From the NCBI GenBank assembly GCA_965200095.1, contig OZ241350.1, positions 1,612,001-1,676,000 on the forward strand: a DNA stretch of 64,000 nt, written 5' to 3'. The position numbers and the translations under genes are program-made. The notes beneath the pieces were generated by a model, which ran no database searches, was not told where the DNA came from, and was given only the letters and a program-made list of their open reading frames with translations. Positions 9,019 to 17,635 of this stretch are shown piece by piece; within the stretch, counting starts at the first letter, position 1, and every line of letters begins with the position of its first letter. The DNA is from JANQOH01 sp965200095 (GTDB lineage Bacteria; Pseudomonadota; Alphaproteobacteria; UBA7887).

Positions 9019-9356
9019 CCTATGTCGTCACCGAAGCCTGCATCAAGTGCAAGTACATGGATTGCGTCGAGGTCTGCCCGGTGGACTGCTTCTACGAAGG
9101 CGAGAACATGCTGGTCATTCACCCCGACGAATGTATCGATTGCGGCGTTTGCGAGCCCGAATGTCCCGCCGAGGCGATCCTCCCCGACAGCGAGGGGGAG
9201 CTCGACCGCTGGCTGACGCTGAACGCCGAATATGCCGAGAAGTGGCCCAACGTGACCCGCAAGGGCGAGTCCCCCGCCGACGCCGATGCGCACAAGGACG
9301 AAACCGGAAAATTCGACAAGTATTTCAGCCCGAACCCCGGCGCCGGGACCGGGTGA
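9015..9356 (+). CDS. fdxA: Ferredoxin FdxA (7Fe, [3Fe-4S][4Fe-4S])
   Basis: Small soluble electron carrier of 113 residues, the usual length of the alphaproteobacterial FdxA. Two cluster-binding motifs are visible: CIKCKYMDCVEVCPVDCF at residues 10-27 and CIDCGVCEPECP at 40-51. A C-terminal extension follows (WLTLNAEYAEKWPNVTRKG), which is diagnostic of this subgroup. The start ATG overlaps the TerB-like stop (ATGA). Downstream is a noncoding repeat block rather than a redox partner, so the electron acceptor cannot be deduced from context. Confidence 0.95.
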   Translation: MTYVVTEACIKCKYMDCVEVCPVDCFYEGENMLVIHPDECIDCGVCEPECPAEAILPDSEGELDRWLTLNAEYAEKWPNVTRKGESPADADAHKDETGKFDKYFSPNPGAGTG

Positions 9357-10118
9357 CGGCGCGCCGGTTCCCTGTCGCGCCCCACCGCCGTTTTCCGCGA
9401 CCGGCGGAGGCCGGCGCCTCGTAACGACGCTGAAGGGCGCCGATCCGTGGGAAATTCCATTTTCCGATGGACCACGCCATCGGTCTCCCGTTCCGGATCG
9501 TGTGAAGAAGTCGAACCCGCCCACTACCCTTCGTCATTCCCGCGAAAGAGCGTGTGAAGAAATCGAGAGACGCCACTACTCTTCGTCATTCCCGCGAAAG
9601 CGGGAATCCGGAAGCGACCGTCCGCAATGTCGGATCGGTTTTCCTTGCGGAAACGCCGCAACAGATTCCCGCTTTCGCGGGAATGACGAAGAGTAGTGGG
9701 GCTTTTCAATTTCTTCACATGATCGAAAGCGGGAATCCGGGAGCGACCGTCCGCAATGATCGGATCGGTTTTCCTTGCGGAAACGCCGCAGCAGATTCCC
9801 GCTTTCGCGGGAATGACGAAGAGTAGTGGGGCCTTTCAATTTCTTCACACACTCTTTCGCGAGAATGACGAAGTATTATTCGATGGGTATTGTCCTTACA
9901 ATGCCGTTACCTCGGCGATCCGTCCGTCACGATGAGAGGCGCGCGATTCCTTCTCACGCTCAAGAGGCGGAGGCCGGAGGGAGAACGTGGCGCAGGGGGT
10001 CGCGACGCCGCTCCCGGGGAAGACCGAATCGATTTCCCCGCACATTCGGATCTGCGGGCTTCCGACACGGCAACGCGTCGCCCGTGAAACTCGAAAACGA
10101 TCGCCCCGCAGTCACGCC
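9357..10118. repeat. Repeat-bearing intergenic block (REP/BIME-like), no gene
   Basis: Noncoding stretch between fdxA and gamma-glutamyltransferase. From about 9515 to 9960 it holds copies of the 20-nt palindrome attcccgcgaaagcgggaat in alternating orientation, separated by the conserved central segment (gaccgtccgcaatg...cggaaacgccgcaa) and flanked by gagcgtgtgaagaaat-type ends. Two nearly identical units lie at about 9588-9700 and 9725-9830. The remaining sequence up to the promoter at 10119 has no recognisable gene. Small open frames here, such as 9554-9826, only translate repeat units. Confidence 0.85.
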
Positions 10119-10148
10119 TTGAAACCCCGGGCGGCGTGGCCCTACGGT
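10119..10148 (+). promoter_or_regulatory. Candidate sigma70-type promoter of gamma-glutamyltransferase
   Basis: TTGAAA at 10119-10124 and TACGGT at 10143-10148 are separated by 18 nt. They lie about 37 nt before the chosen ATG at 10185. The same -10 hexamer TACGGT recurs before every DUF1640-like gene of this window, which supports it as a real local consensus. Prediction only. Confidence 0.5.
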
Positions 10149-10184
10149 GCGCCTTTTCCCGAACCGCGCCCACGGGGGGCGGCC

Positions 10185-11948
10185 ATGAGCATCGCGTATA
10201 TGCCGGGTGTCGCGCGCACGGGCGCGGCCGTCCTCGCCATCGTCGCGTCGGCGCCGGCGTTCGGCGCCGGAGACACTGCGCCCGAAGCGGCTACCGGAAC
10301 CGTCCCCCGCGCCCTTGTCGAAGCGTCGCAGGAGATGGCGGTCGCCGCGAATCCCCACGCGGCGCGGGCCGGCGCGGAAATTCTCGCCCGCGGCGGCGGC
10401 GCGGTCGACGCCGCCATCGCCATGCAGATGGTCCTCAACCTCGTCGAACCGCAATCTTCGGGCATCGGCGGCGGCGGCTTCCTCCTGCATTTCGACGCGG
10501 CGAACGAGACTCTCGAAAGTTACGACGGCCGCGAAACCGCGCCCGCCCGCGCCGACGAGAGGCTTTTCCTCAAGCCCGACGGGTCGGCGCCGGGATATTT
10601 CGAGGCGCTGGTCGGCGGCCGGTCGGTCGGCGCGCCCGGCCTGTTGCGGATGCTCGAAGCGGCGCATGGCGATCACGGAAGGCTGCCCTGGCCGGACCTG
10701 TTCGAGCCGGCGATCGCCCTCGCCGAAGCCGGATTCGCCATGAGCCCCCGCCTGAGCCGGCTGGCGGAATGGGCGCCGATCCTCAAGGCGTTCCCCGACG
10801 CCGCCGCCCGCTTTCTCAACCCCGACGGGACCGCGAAAGCGCCGGGGACTCTCCTGCGCAATCCGGCGCTCGCCGAGACCTTCCGCCGCGTCGCCGCGGG
10901 CGGCGCGGACGCCTTCTACGAAGGCCCTGTCGCGCGCGACATCGCCGCTTCCGTCGCCGGCGCGGCGCGCAACCCCGGACTGCTGTCCGAACGCGACATC
11001 GCCGATTACCGGGCGCGGCGGCGCGCGCCTGTCTGCCTCGTCTACCGCGGCCATCGCGTCTGCGGCATGGGGCCGCCGAGTTCGGGCGGCGTCGCCGTGT
11101 TGCAGATACTCGGACTGCTTGCGGCGCACGAGCTCCCGCCGGCGGGGTCGGTCGAGGCCGTGCACCTCGTGGCCGAGGCGATGCGCCTCGCCTATGCCGA
11201 CCGCGACCGCTACATCGCCGATCCGGACTTCGAGCCGGCGCCGGTCAACGGCCTTCTCGACCCCGTCTATCTCGCGGCGCGCGCCGCGGCGATCGACCCG
11301 GCGCGCGCGGCGGGAGCGCGGGAGGCCGGCGCGCCGCCGGGCGGAGACCCCGCAGCGCGGCGCCGCGGGGAAACCGCCGAAGCGCCATCGACGACGCATC
11401 TCGGCGCCGTCGACCGCGACGGCAACGCCGCCGCCATGACCTCCAGCATCGAATTTGCCTTCGGCTCGGCGCTCATGACGCGCGGCTTCCTGCTCAACAA
11501 CCAGCTCACCGATTTCGCCTTCCATCCCGAACGCGACGGCGCGCCGGTCGCCAACCGCGTCGCCCCCGGCAAGCGCCCGCGCAGTTCGATGGCGCCGACG
11601 CTGGTTTTCGACGAACGGGGACGGCTTTCGCTGGCGCTCGGCTCGCCCGGCGGCTCGCGCATTATCTGTTATGTCGCGACCGCCCTCATCGGCATTCTCG
11701 ACTGGGGGCTGGACCCGCAGGCGGCGGCGGCGATGCCGCACTGGTGCAACCGCAACGGGCCGACCGAACTGGAAGCCGGCGCGCCGCTCGCCGACCTCGC
11801 GCCGGCGCTCGAGGCGCGGGGCCACGAAGTGCGGGTGCGCGACATGAACAGCGGTCTGCACATCGTCGCCGTGCGGGACGGCCCGCGAGGCCGCAGACTG
11901 CTGGCGGGCGTCGACCCGCGCCGCGAGGGCGCCGCCTTCGGCCGCTGA
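10185..11948 (+). CDS. ggt: Gamma-glutamyltransferase (secreted proenzyme)
   Basis: N-terminal-nucleophile hydrolase that cleaves the gamma-glutamyl bond of glutathione and related peptides in the periplasm. 587 residues from the start MSIAYMPGV, which supplies a signal peptide (hydrophobic residues 10-27, likely cleavage near AFG-AG). Motifs in order are MVLNLVEPQSSGIGGGGFLL, PPSSGGVAVLQIL, the autoprocessing site STTHLGAVDRDGNAAAMTSS, GFLLNNQLTDFAF, PGKRPRSSMAPTLV and GSPGGSRII. The predicted nucleophile is the first Thr of TTH at about residue 403, where the chain would split into large and small subunits. The frame is open upstream to 9987, but that segment is Arg-rich and repeat-derived. 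A fused 5-oxoprolinase at 30245 could act later in the same pathway. Confidence 0.93.
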   Translation: MSIAYMPGVARTGAAVLAIVASAPAFGAGDTAPEAATGTVPRALVEASQEMAVAANPHAARAGAEILARGGGAVDAAIAMQMVLNLVEPQSSGIGGGGFLLHFDAANETLESYDGRETAPARADERLFLKPDGSAPGYFEALVGGRSVGAPGLLRMLEAAHGDHGRLPWPDLFEPAIALAEAGFAMSPRLSRLAEWAPILKAFPDAAARFLNPDGTAKAPGTLLRNPALAETFRRVAAGGADAFYEGPVARDIAASVAGAARNPGLLSERDIADYRARRRAPVCLVYRGHRVCGMGPPSSGGVAVLQILGLLAAHELPPAGSVEAVHLVAEAMRLAYADRDRYIADPDFEPAPVNGLLDPVYLAARAAAIDPARAAGAREAGAPPGGDPAARRRGETAEAPSTTHLGAVDRDGNAAAMTSSIEFAFGSALMTRGFLLNNQLTDFAFHPERDGAPVANRVAPGKRPRSSMAPTLVFDERGRLSLALGSPGGSRIICYVATALIGILDWGLDPQAAAAMPHWCNRNGPTELEAGAPLADLAPALEARGHEVRVRDMNSGLHIVAVRDGPRGRRLLAGVDPRREGAAFGR

Positions 11949-11978
11949 CCCCGCCGCGCGGGAGACTTCATGCGCCGG

Positions 11979-13691
11979 CTATGCGTCGGCGCGCCAGCTG
12001 CGTTCGGCGTCGTCCCATGCAACGAGGGGCTGCAAGTCGGGGACCTGCGCGAGGCCGGCGCGCGCGTCCGGCGACACCGCTTCGGGGGTCACCGGCACGT
12101 CGAGCAGGGCGGGCGCGGCGGCGAAGGCGCGTTCGAGCGCGTCCGGCAGCGCCTTCGGGTCCTCGACGCGCTCCGCGTGCAGGCCGAAGCCGCGCGCCAT
12201 CGCGGCGTAGTCGGCGAATTGCAGTTGCGCGCCGACCGTCCTGCCGTAGCGTTCGGTCTGGTCGTGCGCCTCGATCTGCCAGGCGCCGTTGTTCGCCACG
12301 ACGAAGACCGCGCCGGCGCCGTGCCGCGCCGCCGTGTCGATGTCGATGGCGTTGAAGCCGAAGGCGCCGTCGCCCGTCGCCACCGCCACCCGCTTTCCGG
12401 GACGCGCCAGCGCCGCCGCGACGCCGTAGGGCACGCCGACGCCGATACAGCCGAAAGGGCCGGGGTCGAGCACCGTCGACGCCGACAGGCCGATGCGCGC
12501 GAAACTGAGGAAATCTCCGCCGTCGATAACGAGGACCGCGCCGTCTCCCGCGTCGCCGTCGAGACACCCGCGCAACGCCCCCACCAGGCGGAGAGGATGC
12601 ATGCGTCCGTCGCTCCCCGGCGGCGCCTCGGCCATCTCGCGGCGCAGCCGCGCGGCGCGCTCGCCGTGGCCGCGTCGCAACCGCTCCATCCACTCCCCGT
12701 CGACCTGCGGCGCGCGGTTGCCCGCGGCGTCGAGCATCGCCTCCAGCGCCAGGGCGGGGTCGGCGAAAATCTCGACCTCGCCGCGGCGGTTGTCGCGCAG
12801 TTCGGCCGCCGTGTCGGCAATGCGCACGAAGCGCGCGTCGCCGAAAACGGCCGGCGAGCCGTAGGCCAGCTGGAAGTCGAGCCGCCGTCCCACCGCGACG
12901 ACCAGGTCCGCCTCGCGCATCGCCGCGCCGCGCATCGCGGCCACCGCGCACGGGTGGTCGTCGGGCACGAGGCCGCGGCTTTCGCCGGTATCGAGACAAG
13001 CGCAGCCGAGACGGTCGAGCAGCGCGAGCATTTGCGGCCCCGCGCCCCGCGCGCCGCGACCGGAAACGACGAGCGGCCGCCGCGCCGACCACAGGAGATC
13101 GACCGCCCGTTCGACGGCGTCCGGGTCGGGGGCGGGCCGCGAGCGCGGCCGGGGCGCGAGATATTCCGCGTCGCGCGTCGCCGCCGGCGCCTCGGCGCGC
13201 AGGATGTCGGTGGGGAACTGGACGAACGCAGGGCCCGGTTCGCCGCCCTCGCCGAGGGCATGCGCCAGCGCCTCGTCGAGCGTCCGCGCGGCCGCCGCAG
13301 GGTCGCGCACGGTGCGCGCGAAGCGCGTCACCGGGCCCGCCAGGGCGAGATGATCGATGTCCTGCAAGGCGCCGCGGCCTTCCTGGGGCGTCGGCGGAGT
13401 CCCCGACAGCACCAGCACCGGCGCCCGCGAGACGTGGGCGTTGGCGATGCCGGTCAGGGCGTTGGCGACGCCGGGCCCGGCGGTGACCATCGCCACGCCG
13501 AAGCCGCCGGAGACCTCCGCCTGCGCCTGCGCCATATGCACGGCGGCGCGTTCGTCGCGCGTATCGACGATGCGGATGCCGGCCGCGTCGGCGGCCATCC
13601 AGATCGGCATGATGTGACCGCCGCACAGCGCAAAGAGGCGTTCGACGCCGCGCGCCGCGAGCAGCGCGGCGACGGTTTCGGCGACGGTCAC
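11979..13691 (-). CDS. Thiamine-diphosphate-dependent enzyme, acetolactate synthase/2-hydroxyacyl-CoA lyase type
   Basis: 570-residue ThDP enzyme with the three-domain layout of the acetolactate synthase superfamily. The N-terminal PYR domain has DTRDERAAVHMAQ, where the Glu should activate ThDP, and VTAGPGVANALTGIANAH. The C-terminal PP domain has the ThDP/Mg motif GDGAFGFNAIDIDT ending in VVANN. The GTG start at 13691 overlaps the stop of the LLM oxidoreductase as GTGA. Sequence alone does not say whether it is an acetolactate synthase, a decarboxylase or an acyl-CoA lyase. Biosynthetic acetolactate synthase is less likely because no regulatory subunit gene (ilvN) is adjacent. It is the last gene of the four-gene larA-like operon, convergent with ggt across 30 nt. 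Confidence 0.8.
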   Translation of the reverse strand: MTVAETVAALLAARGVERLFALCGGHIMPIWMAADAAGIRIVDTRDERAAVHMAQAQAEVSGGFGVAMVTAGPGVANALTGIANAHVSRAPVLVLSGTPPTPQEGRGALQDIDHLALAGPVTRFARTVRDPAAAARTLDEALAHALGEGGEPGPAFVQFPTDILRAEAPAATRDAEYLAPRPRSRPAPDPDAVERAVDLLWSARRPLVVSGRGARGAGPQMLALLDRLGCACLDTGESRGLVPDDHPCAVAAMRGAAMREADLVVAVGRRLDFQLAYGSPAVFGDARFVRIADTAAELRDNRRGEVEIFADPALALEAMLDAAGNRAPQVDGEWMERLRRGHGERAARLRREMAEAPPGSDGRMHPLRLVGALRGCLDGDAGDGAVLVIDGGDFLSFARIGLSASTVLDPGPFGCIGVGVPYGVAAALARPGKRVAVATGDGAFGFNAIDIDTAARHGAGAVFVVANNGAWQIEAHDQTERYGRTVGAQLQFADYAAMARGFGLHAERVEDPKALPDALERAFAAAPALLDVPVTPEAVSPDARAGLAQVPDLQPLVAWDDAERSWRADA

Positions 13692-14626
13692 GACGCCTGC
13701 GCGACGACCTCGCCGGCGAAGGCGTCGATCCGCGCAAGACTGGCGTCGAGGTCGTCGCTCTCGAACCCGACGATCAGGTGGCGGACGCCGGCGTCGCGAT
13801 AGGCGCGGGCGTCGGCGGCGATGTCCGGCGCCGCGCCGGTGAAGGGCCGCCCGCGGGGGCCGCCGAGGCGATACCACGGCACGAAAAGTGCGGCGTCGAG
13901 CGTCGTCGGGTCGCGGCCCGCCTCGGCCGCGCGATGTCGGACATCGGCCAGTCCCGCCGCATAGGCCTCCGGCGTGTCCAGCGGGCGGCGCGGGTTTGCG
14001 ATAACCGGATACCACCCGTCGCCGAGGGTTCCCGCGCGGCGGCGCGCCGGCGCGCTCTCGCCGCCGACCCAGATCGGGGGGTGCGGCTTCTGCGCCGGTT
14101 TCGGCGCGAACAAAAGGTCGGCGAAGGACACGAACTCGCCCTCGAAGCACGGTCGCTCCCGGCTCCACAGCGCGCGGAAGGCGGCGATATATTCCGCCGA
14201 CGCCTCGGCGCGGCGCGCCCAGGGCGGCGATTGCAGCGCCGCCATTTCCGCCTCCAGCCAGCCGATGCCGACTCCCACCGTGAGCCGCCCCTTCGACAGC
14301 ACGTCCGCCGTTGCCAGCATTTTCGCCGCCAGCACCGGCGGGCGATGCGGCAACACCATCACCGAAGTGAGCAGGCGGATGCGCGTCGTCACCGCCGCCA
14401 CATGCGCGATCGTCATCGATTGTTCGAGGCACTCGCCGGTGTCCGCCGCCGGCCAGGCGCCGCTCTCGCTATAGGGGTAGCGCGACGCCGCGGCGTCGGC
14501 GACGACCACATGGTCGTTGAAGCCGAGCCAGGCGAGACCGCCGGCCTCGGCGCGACGCGCGATCGCTTGCAGCCCGTCGGGGGTTCCCGCCGCGCCGCGG
14601 GTTCCCACATGCAGCCCGAAATCCAT
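13688..14626 (-). CDS. LLM-class (luciferase-like) F420/flavin-dependent oxidoreductase
   Basis: 312-residue TIM-barrel oxidoreductase of the bacterial luciferase-like superfamily, close to the TIGR03619 F420-dependent subgroup by layout. Visible features are MDFGLHVGTRG at the start, LGFNDHVVVAD, TTRIRLLTSVMVLPHRPPVLAAKMLATADVLSKGRLTVGVGIGW, the classical barrel signature of this family, and HPPIWVGGES. Start at ATG 14626 is chosen because it gives the family N-terminus; the frame is open upstream. Its TGA overlaps the next gene's GTG. Cofactor (F420 versus FMN) cannot be settled from this window because no cofactor-biosynthesis gene is present. Confidence 0.83.
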   Translation of the reverse strand: MDFGLHVGTRGAAGTPDGLQAIARRAEAGGLAWLGFNDHVVVADAAASRYPYSESGAWPAADTGECLEQSMTIAHVAAVTTRIRLLTSVMVLPHRPPVLAAKMLATADVLSKGRLTVGVGIGWLEAEMAALQSPPWARRAEASAEYIAAFRALWSRERPCFEGEFVSFADLLFAPKPAQKPHPPIWVGGESAPARRRAGTLGDGWYPVIANPRRPLDTPEAYAAGLADVRHRAAEAGRDPTTLDAALFVPWYRLGGPRGRPFTGAAPDIAADARAYRDAGVRHLIVGFESDDLDASLARIDAFAGEVVAQAS

Positions 14627-14658
14627 GATCCGTCTCCCTGGGGCCTGTCTCCCCGGTT

Positions 14659-15222
14659 TCAGCGGGTCGCGCCGGGCCGCCACAGCACATCGGCGCGGCC
14701 GTCGTCGTTGCAGCGCCGCGCCAGCACGAAGAGATGGTCCGACAGACGGTTGAGATAGACGAGCGCCGGGGCCGATACGTCCTCGACCGCGGCGAGCGCC
14801 GCTGTCCGGCGTTCGGCGCGGCGCACGACCGCGCGCGCCAGATGCAGATGCGCCGCCGCCGCGGTCCCGCCCGGCAGAACGAACGATGTCAGGGGGGCCA
14901 GCGCGGCGTTCATTCCGTCGATTTCGGCTTCCAGGCGCGCGGTCTGGCCCGGAGCGATCCGCAGGGCGCCGGCGCCGCGGCGCCCGCCCGCGGGCACGCA
15001 AAGGTCCGCGCCGAGGTCGAACAGATCGTTCTGGATGCGCGCCAGCATCGCGTCGGCGTCGCCGGAAAGGCGCAGACGCGCGAGGCCGACCGTCGCGTTC
15101 GCTTCGTCCACCGCGCCGCAGGCTTCGATGCGCGGGGAGTGCTTGGCCACGCGGTCGCCGTCGCCGAGCGAGGTCTCGCCGGCGTCGCCGCCGCCGGTAT
15201 AGATCCTGTCGAGCTTGACCAT
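14659..15222 (-). CDS. Cob(I)alamin adenosyltransferase, PduO type
   Basis: 187-residue ATP:cob(I)yrinic acid a,c-diamide/cobalamin adenosyltransferase that makes adenosylcobalamin. The N-terminus carries the ATP-binding segment YTGGGDAGETSLGDGDRVAK, then RIEACGAVDEANATVGLA. Other helices of the trimeric bundle are IQNDLFDLGADLC, FVLPGGT, ARAVVRRAERR and YLNRLSDHLFVLARRCN. These are canonical PduO features. It lies 4 nt after the larA-like gene and 32 nt before the LLM gene, so it is cotranscribed. No B12-dependent mutase gene is present in the window, and no cobalamin riboswitch was found upstream. Confidence 0.93.
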   Translation of the reverse strand: MVKLDRIYTGGGDAGETSLGDGDRVAKHSPRIEACGAVDEANATVGLARLRLSGDADAMLARIQNDLFDLGADLCVPAGGRRGAGALRIAPGQTARLEAEIDGMNAALAPLTSFVLPGGTAAAAHLHLARAVVRRAERRTAALAAVEDVSAPALVYLNRLSDHLFVLARRCNDDGRADVLWRPGATR

Positions 15223-15226
15223 GCCG

Positions 15227-16504
15227 TCACGCCGCGCAGAAAGGCGCTACATAGGGGCCTTCGGGGATGAAAGCGACATGCGCGTCCCCCGTCGCCGCGA
15301 CGTTTTCGGCGACCGCCTCTTCCACCGAGGCGACGCAGGGAACGCCGGCAAGGGCGCGCTCGGCCGCCGAAAGGCCGTCGGTGCGCAGCAGGACTTCCCC
15401 CGCCCGCAGCGGCTTGAGCAGCATCTGGCTCTGCCATTCGTCGATGGCGGCGCTTCGCTTCGCCAGCAGGCTGTCGCGGAAAGCGGTCGGGCCGAGGTCG
15501 ACCAGCCGCCGTTGCGCGTCGGCGAATTCGGGCGAACCCAGCCCTTCCGAACAGGCCGAGGCGACGATCAGCCGCCCGCCGGGTTCGAGGATATCGAGCG
15601 GCGCTACCATGCCCTTGACCGTCTGGTAATAGGTGGAATCGAGCGGATGCCCCGCGGCGCTCGCGACGACCGTGGAGAAACGCCGCGCAACGGCGACCTC
15701 GCACTGCCGGCGCGCGAAGGCGACCGCCTCGAGATGGCTTTCCACGACCTCGCCGCAATTGACGAAGCACAGCCGGCGCGCCTCGTCGATTACTGTGTTG
15801 ACCGCCAGCGCGCCGCCGATCATGTCGACGATCTCGAGCTGGTCGGCGTGGAGCGGGTTGCCGTCGAGCACGCCGCCGGCGGCGTTCGGGTCGTCCATGT
15901 AGCGGGCGCTGTGAAAGGTCGCGATGGTGTCCGCATGCGCCAGGCCCGGCGCGATGACCTTGCGCCCGCCCGACCAGCCGGCCATGAAATGCGGCTCGAC
16001 CAGCCCGGTGACGATACGCAGGTCGGCGTCGACGAAGCGTCTGTCGAGGCGCACGCGGTTGCCGCGGCTCGTATCGCCGACATGGACGTGCGCCGCGTCG
16101 TCGCGCGCGAAATGGTTGACGACGCGCACCGTGTCGAGCACCCGCGGGTCGCCGACGAGTTCGCGCAGCTCCGCCCCTTCGTTCGGACGGTGCAGGCCGG
16201 TGGCGACGAGGACGGTAATGGCGTCGGCGCCGAGTCCCGCGTCGAGCAGCGCGCGCAACAGGACCGGCAGCAGCGCGCCGTTCGGAACCGGGCGCGTGAT
16301 GTCGCATATGGCGATGCAGGCTGAGCGCGCCCGCGCCGCGCGCGCCGCCAGCCCGGCCTGCGCGAGGGCGTCGGCGACCGCGCGGGGCGCGTCGAGGACC
16401 GGCATCGGCGGCTTGCGCACCACCGTGGCGCGCCAGGAGTTGTCGAGGCGCACCGCCAGTTCCCCGCGCCCGTAACGCAGCGCGACCGTTTCCTCGTCCG
16501 TCAT
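15227..16504 (-). CDS. LarA-type nickel-pincer racemase/epimerase family protein
   Basis: 425-residue member of the lactate racemase (LarA/DUF2088) family, which uses a nickel-pincer nucleotide to racemise or epimerise 2-hydroxy acids. Family segments are CDITRPVPN near residue 69, LVATGLHRPNEG, VVNHFARDD, EPHFMAGWSGGRKVIAPGLA around residue 170 (region of the pincer-anchoring Lys and metal His), DGNPLHADQLEI, and YYQTVKGMVAPLDIL in the C-terminal domain, matching the Gln/Lys substrate contacts known for LarA. It heads an operon with PduO, an LLM oxidoreductase and a ThDP enzyme. larB/larC/larE cofactor genes are not in the window. Lactate itself is only one possible substrate. Confidence 0.85.
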   Translation of the reverse strand: MTDEETVALRYGRGELAVRLDNSWRATVVRKPPMPVLDAPRAVADALAQAGLAARAARARSACIAICDITRPVPNGALLPVLLRALLDAGLGADAITVLVATGLHRPNEGAELRELVGDPRVLDTVRVVNHFARDDAAHVHVGDTSRGNRVRLDRRFVDADLRIVTGLVEPHFMAGWSGGRKVIAPGLAHADTIATFHSARYMDDPNAAGGVLDGNPLHADQLEIVDMIGGALAVNTVIDEARRLCFVNCGEVVESHLEAVAFARRQCEVAVARRFSTVVASAAGHPLDSTYYQTVKGMVAPLDILEPGGRLIVASACSEGLGSPEFADAQRRLVDLGPTAFRDSLLAKRSAAIDEWQSQMLLKPLRAGEVLLRTDGLSAAERALAGVPCVASVEEAVAENVAATGDAHVAFIPEGPYVAPFCAA

Positions 16505-16565
16505 CCGCCCGCCCTCGCCGTCGCCCCGCCCCGACAGACGCTTCGCCGCTGTCGGAACCGGCGAT

Positions 16566-16594
16566 TCTTACCGCGGCCCGCAATGAATTTTCAA
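16566..16594 (-). promoter_or_regulatory. Candidate promoter of the larA-like operon
   Basis: On the minus strand TTGAAA (16594-16589) and GTAAGA (16571-16566) are separated by exactly 17 nt. The -10 box lies about 62 nt upstream of the ATG at 16504. This is the only good hexamer pair seen in the gap. Prediction from sequence only. Confidence 0.5.
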
Positions 16595-16641
16595 GAGGAT
16601 GGCCCGGTTCGGACACATGCGAGAGAGGGGGCTTGCAGGCG

Positions 16642-16691
16642 GGGGGTCTCCGAAGCTGTTCGGTGCGACGAAACAGCCGACGGAGGCCCCC
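16642..16691. other. Strong imperfect hairpin in the larA/array gap
   Basis: A 50-nt inverted repeat: outer arms gggggtctccg and cggaggccccc pair with one mismatch, and inner arms gctgtt and aacagc pair around a loop centred on ggtgcgacg. It lies upstream of the larA-like promoter, so it is not part of that leader. No T tract follows on either strand. It could be a structured RNA, a protein-binding palindrome or a decayed mobile-element end. I do not recognise it as a known riboswitch. Confidence 0.4.
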
Positions 16692-16734
16692 ATGCAGGTT
16701 GTTGGCCTGCCGGGACGGATTACACGACGAGCGC

Positions 16735-16949
16735 GCCTGGCGTCGCGTTCATGATCTTCGGGCAACCGCGCCCGACAGTCTCGCCGCCGCCGCCGATCGC
16801 GTTGGCGCGCCGCGCCGGATTACGGTCGCGGCATGGCCATTGCCGATGCCGACCCCGGTTTCGACATGCTCGCCCATGCGCGCACGCTCAGGGAGGCTGT
16901 CTCCCGCCTTCGAGTGTGCGAAAAATTCGGGCGGATCTCGCTACGATGA
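16735..16949 (+). pseudogene. Relics of two DUF1640-like copies upstream of the array
   Basis: Around 16735-16800 the sequence matches the 3' end and downstream spacer of the array genes (gcgttcatgatcttcggg, then ccgcgcccgacag). At 16833 an ATG with the conserved TACGGT element before it starts MAIADADPGFDMLAHARTLREA and then diverges into unrelated sequence, stopping at 16949 after 38 codons. So the end of one copy and the start of the next survive. The array once extended further left and was broken between here and 17630, where REP-like repeats now lie. Confidence 0.75.
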
Positions 16950-16989
16950 GCGGGACACCGAAGAATGGCGCGATGGAAGACGATAACCT

Positions 16990-17635
16990 TTCGATAAGAC
17001 TTCGTCATTCCCGCGAAAGCGGGAATCCGGAGCGGCCGTCCAAAATACTAATCCGTCTTTTTCTTGCGGAAACGCTGCGCGGGATTCCCGCTTTCGCGGG
17101 AATGACGAAGTACTGTTACGGCTTTATTTCCTTGCGCAGCGCCGTTTTCCTGGCGTCCCAAATGTCATAATGACAGCTGCCCAATTTCCTCACATACTCG
17201 AAAGCGGGAATCTATTGCGATGTTCCGCAAGGAAAACCGGGCCGGTATTGCTTGCGGCCGCCTCCGGATTCCCGCTTTCGAGCGTGTGAAGAAATCGGGC
17301 GGCTCTCATCGTGACGGACGGGTCGCCGAGGTGTCGGCATTGTAAAAGACAATATCCATCGAATAATACCTCGTCATTCCCGCGAAAGCGGGAATCCGGA
17401 GGCGGTCGCCCGCAATGTCGGCCCGGTTTTTCTTACGGAAACGCCGCAAGCAGATTCCCGCTTTCGCGGGAACGACGAAGAGTAGTAGCGACGCCCGGTT
17501 TCTTCACGCTCTCTTTCGCGGGAATGACGGAGTATTGTTGGAGAATTATCGTCTCTCGTCGCGCCGGCGCTTCAGCCCTCCAAACGTCATGACAAGAGGC
17601 GCGCGATTTCTTCGCACGCTCCTTCGCGGGGCAGG
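16990..17635. repeat. REP/BIME-like repeat block inside the left end of the DUF1640-like array
   Basis: Contains units with the inverted palindrome pair at about 17004-17110 and 17369-17485, plus partial ends near 17200-17300 and 17500-17635. The central part (ggccgtccaaaatac...tcttgcggaaacgctgc) varies from unit to unit. The right end joins directly to the middle of a decayed DUF1640-like gene. There is no supportable coding sequence here; open frames such as 16583-17170 and the upstream part of 17415-18314 run through repeats. Confidence 0.8.

Noticed and set aside
16505..16760. Cobalamin or nickel riboswitch upstream of the larA-like/PduO operon
   Set aside because: Looked for conserved B12-box and NiCo features; none present, and the strong hairpin lies upstream of the predicted promoter.
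16583..17170. A 195-codon open frame between larA-like gene and array
   Set aside because: It runs through the larA-like promoter, the hairpin, the array relics and REP repeats; no conserved protein segment.
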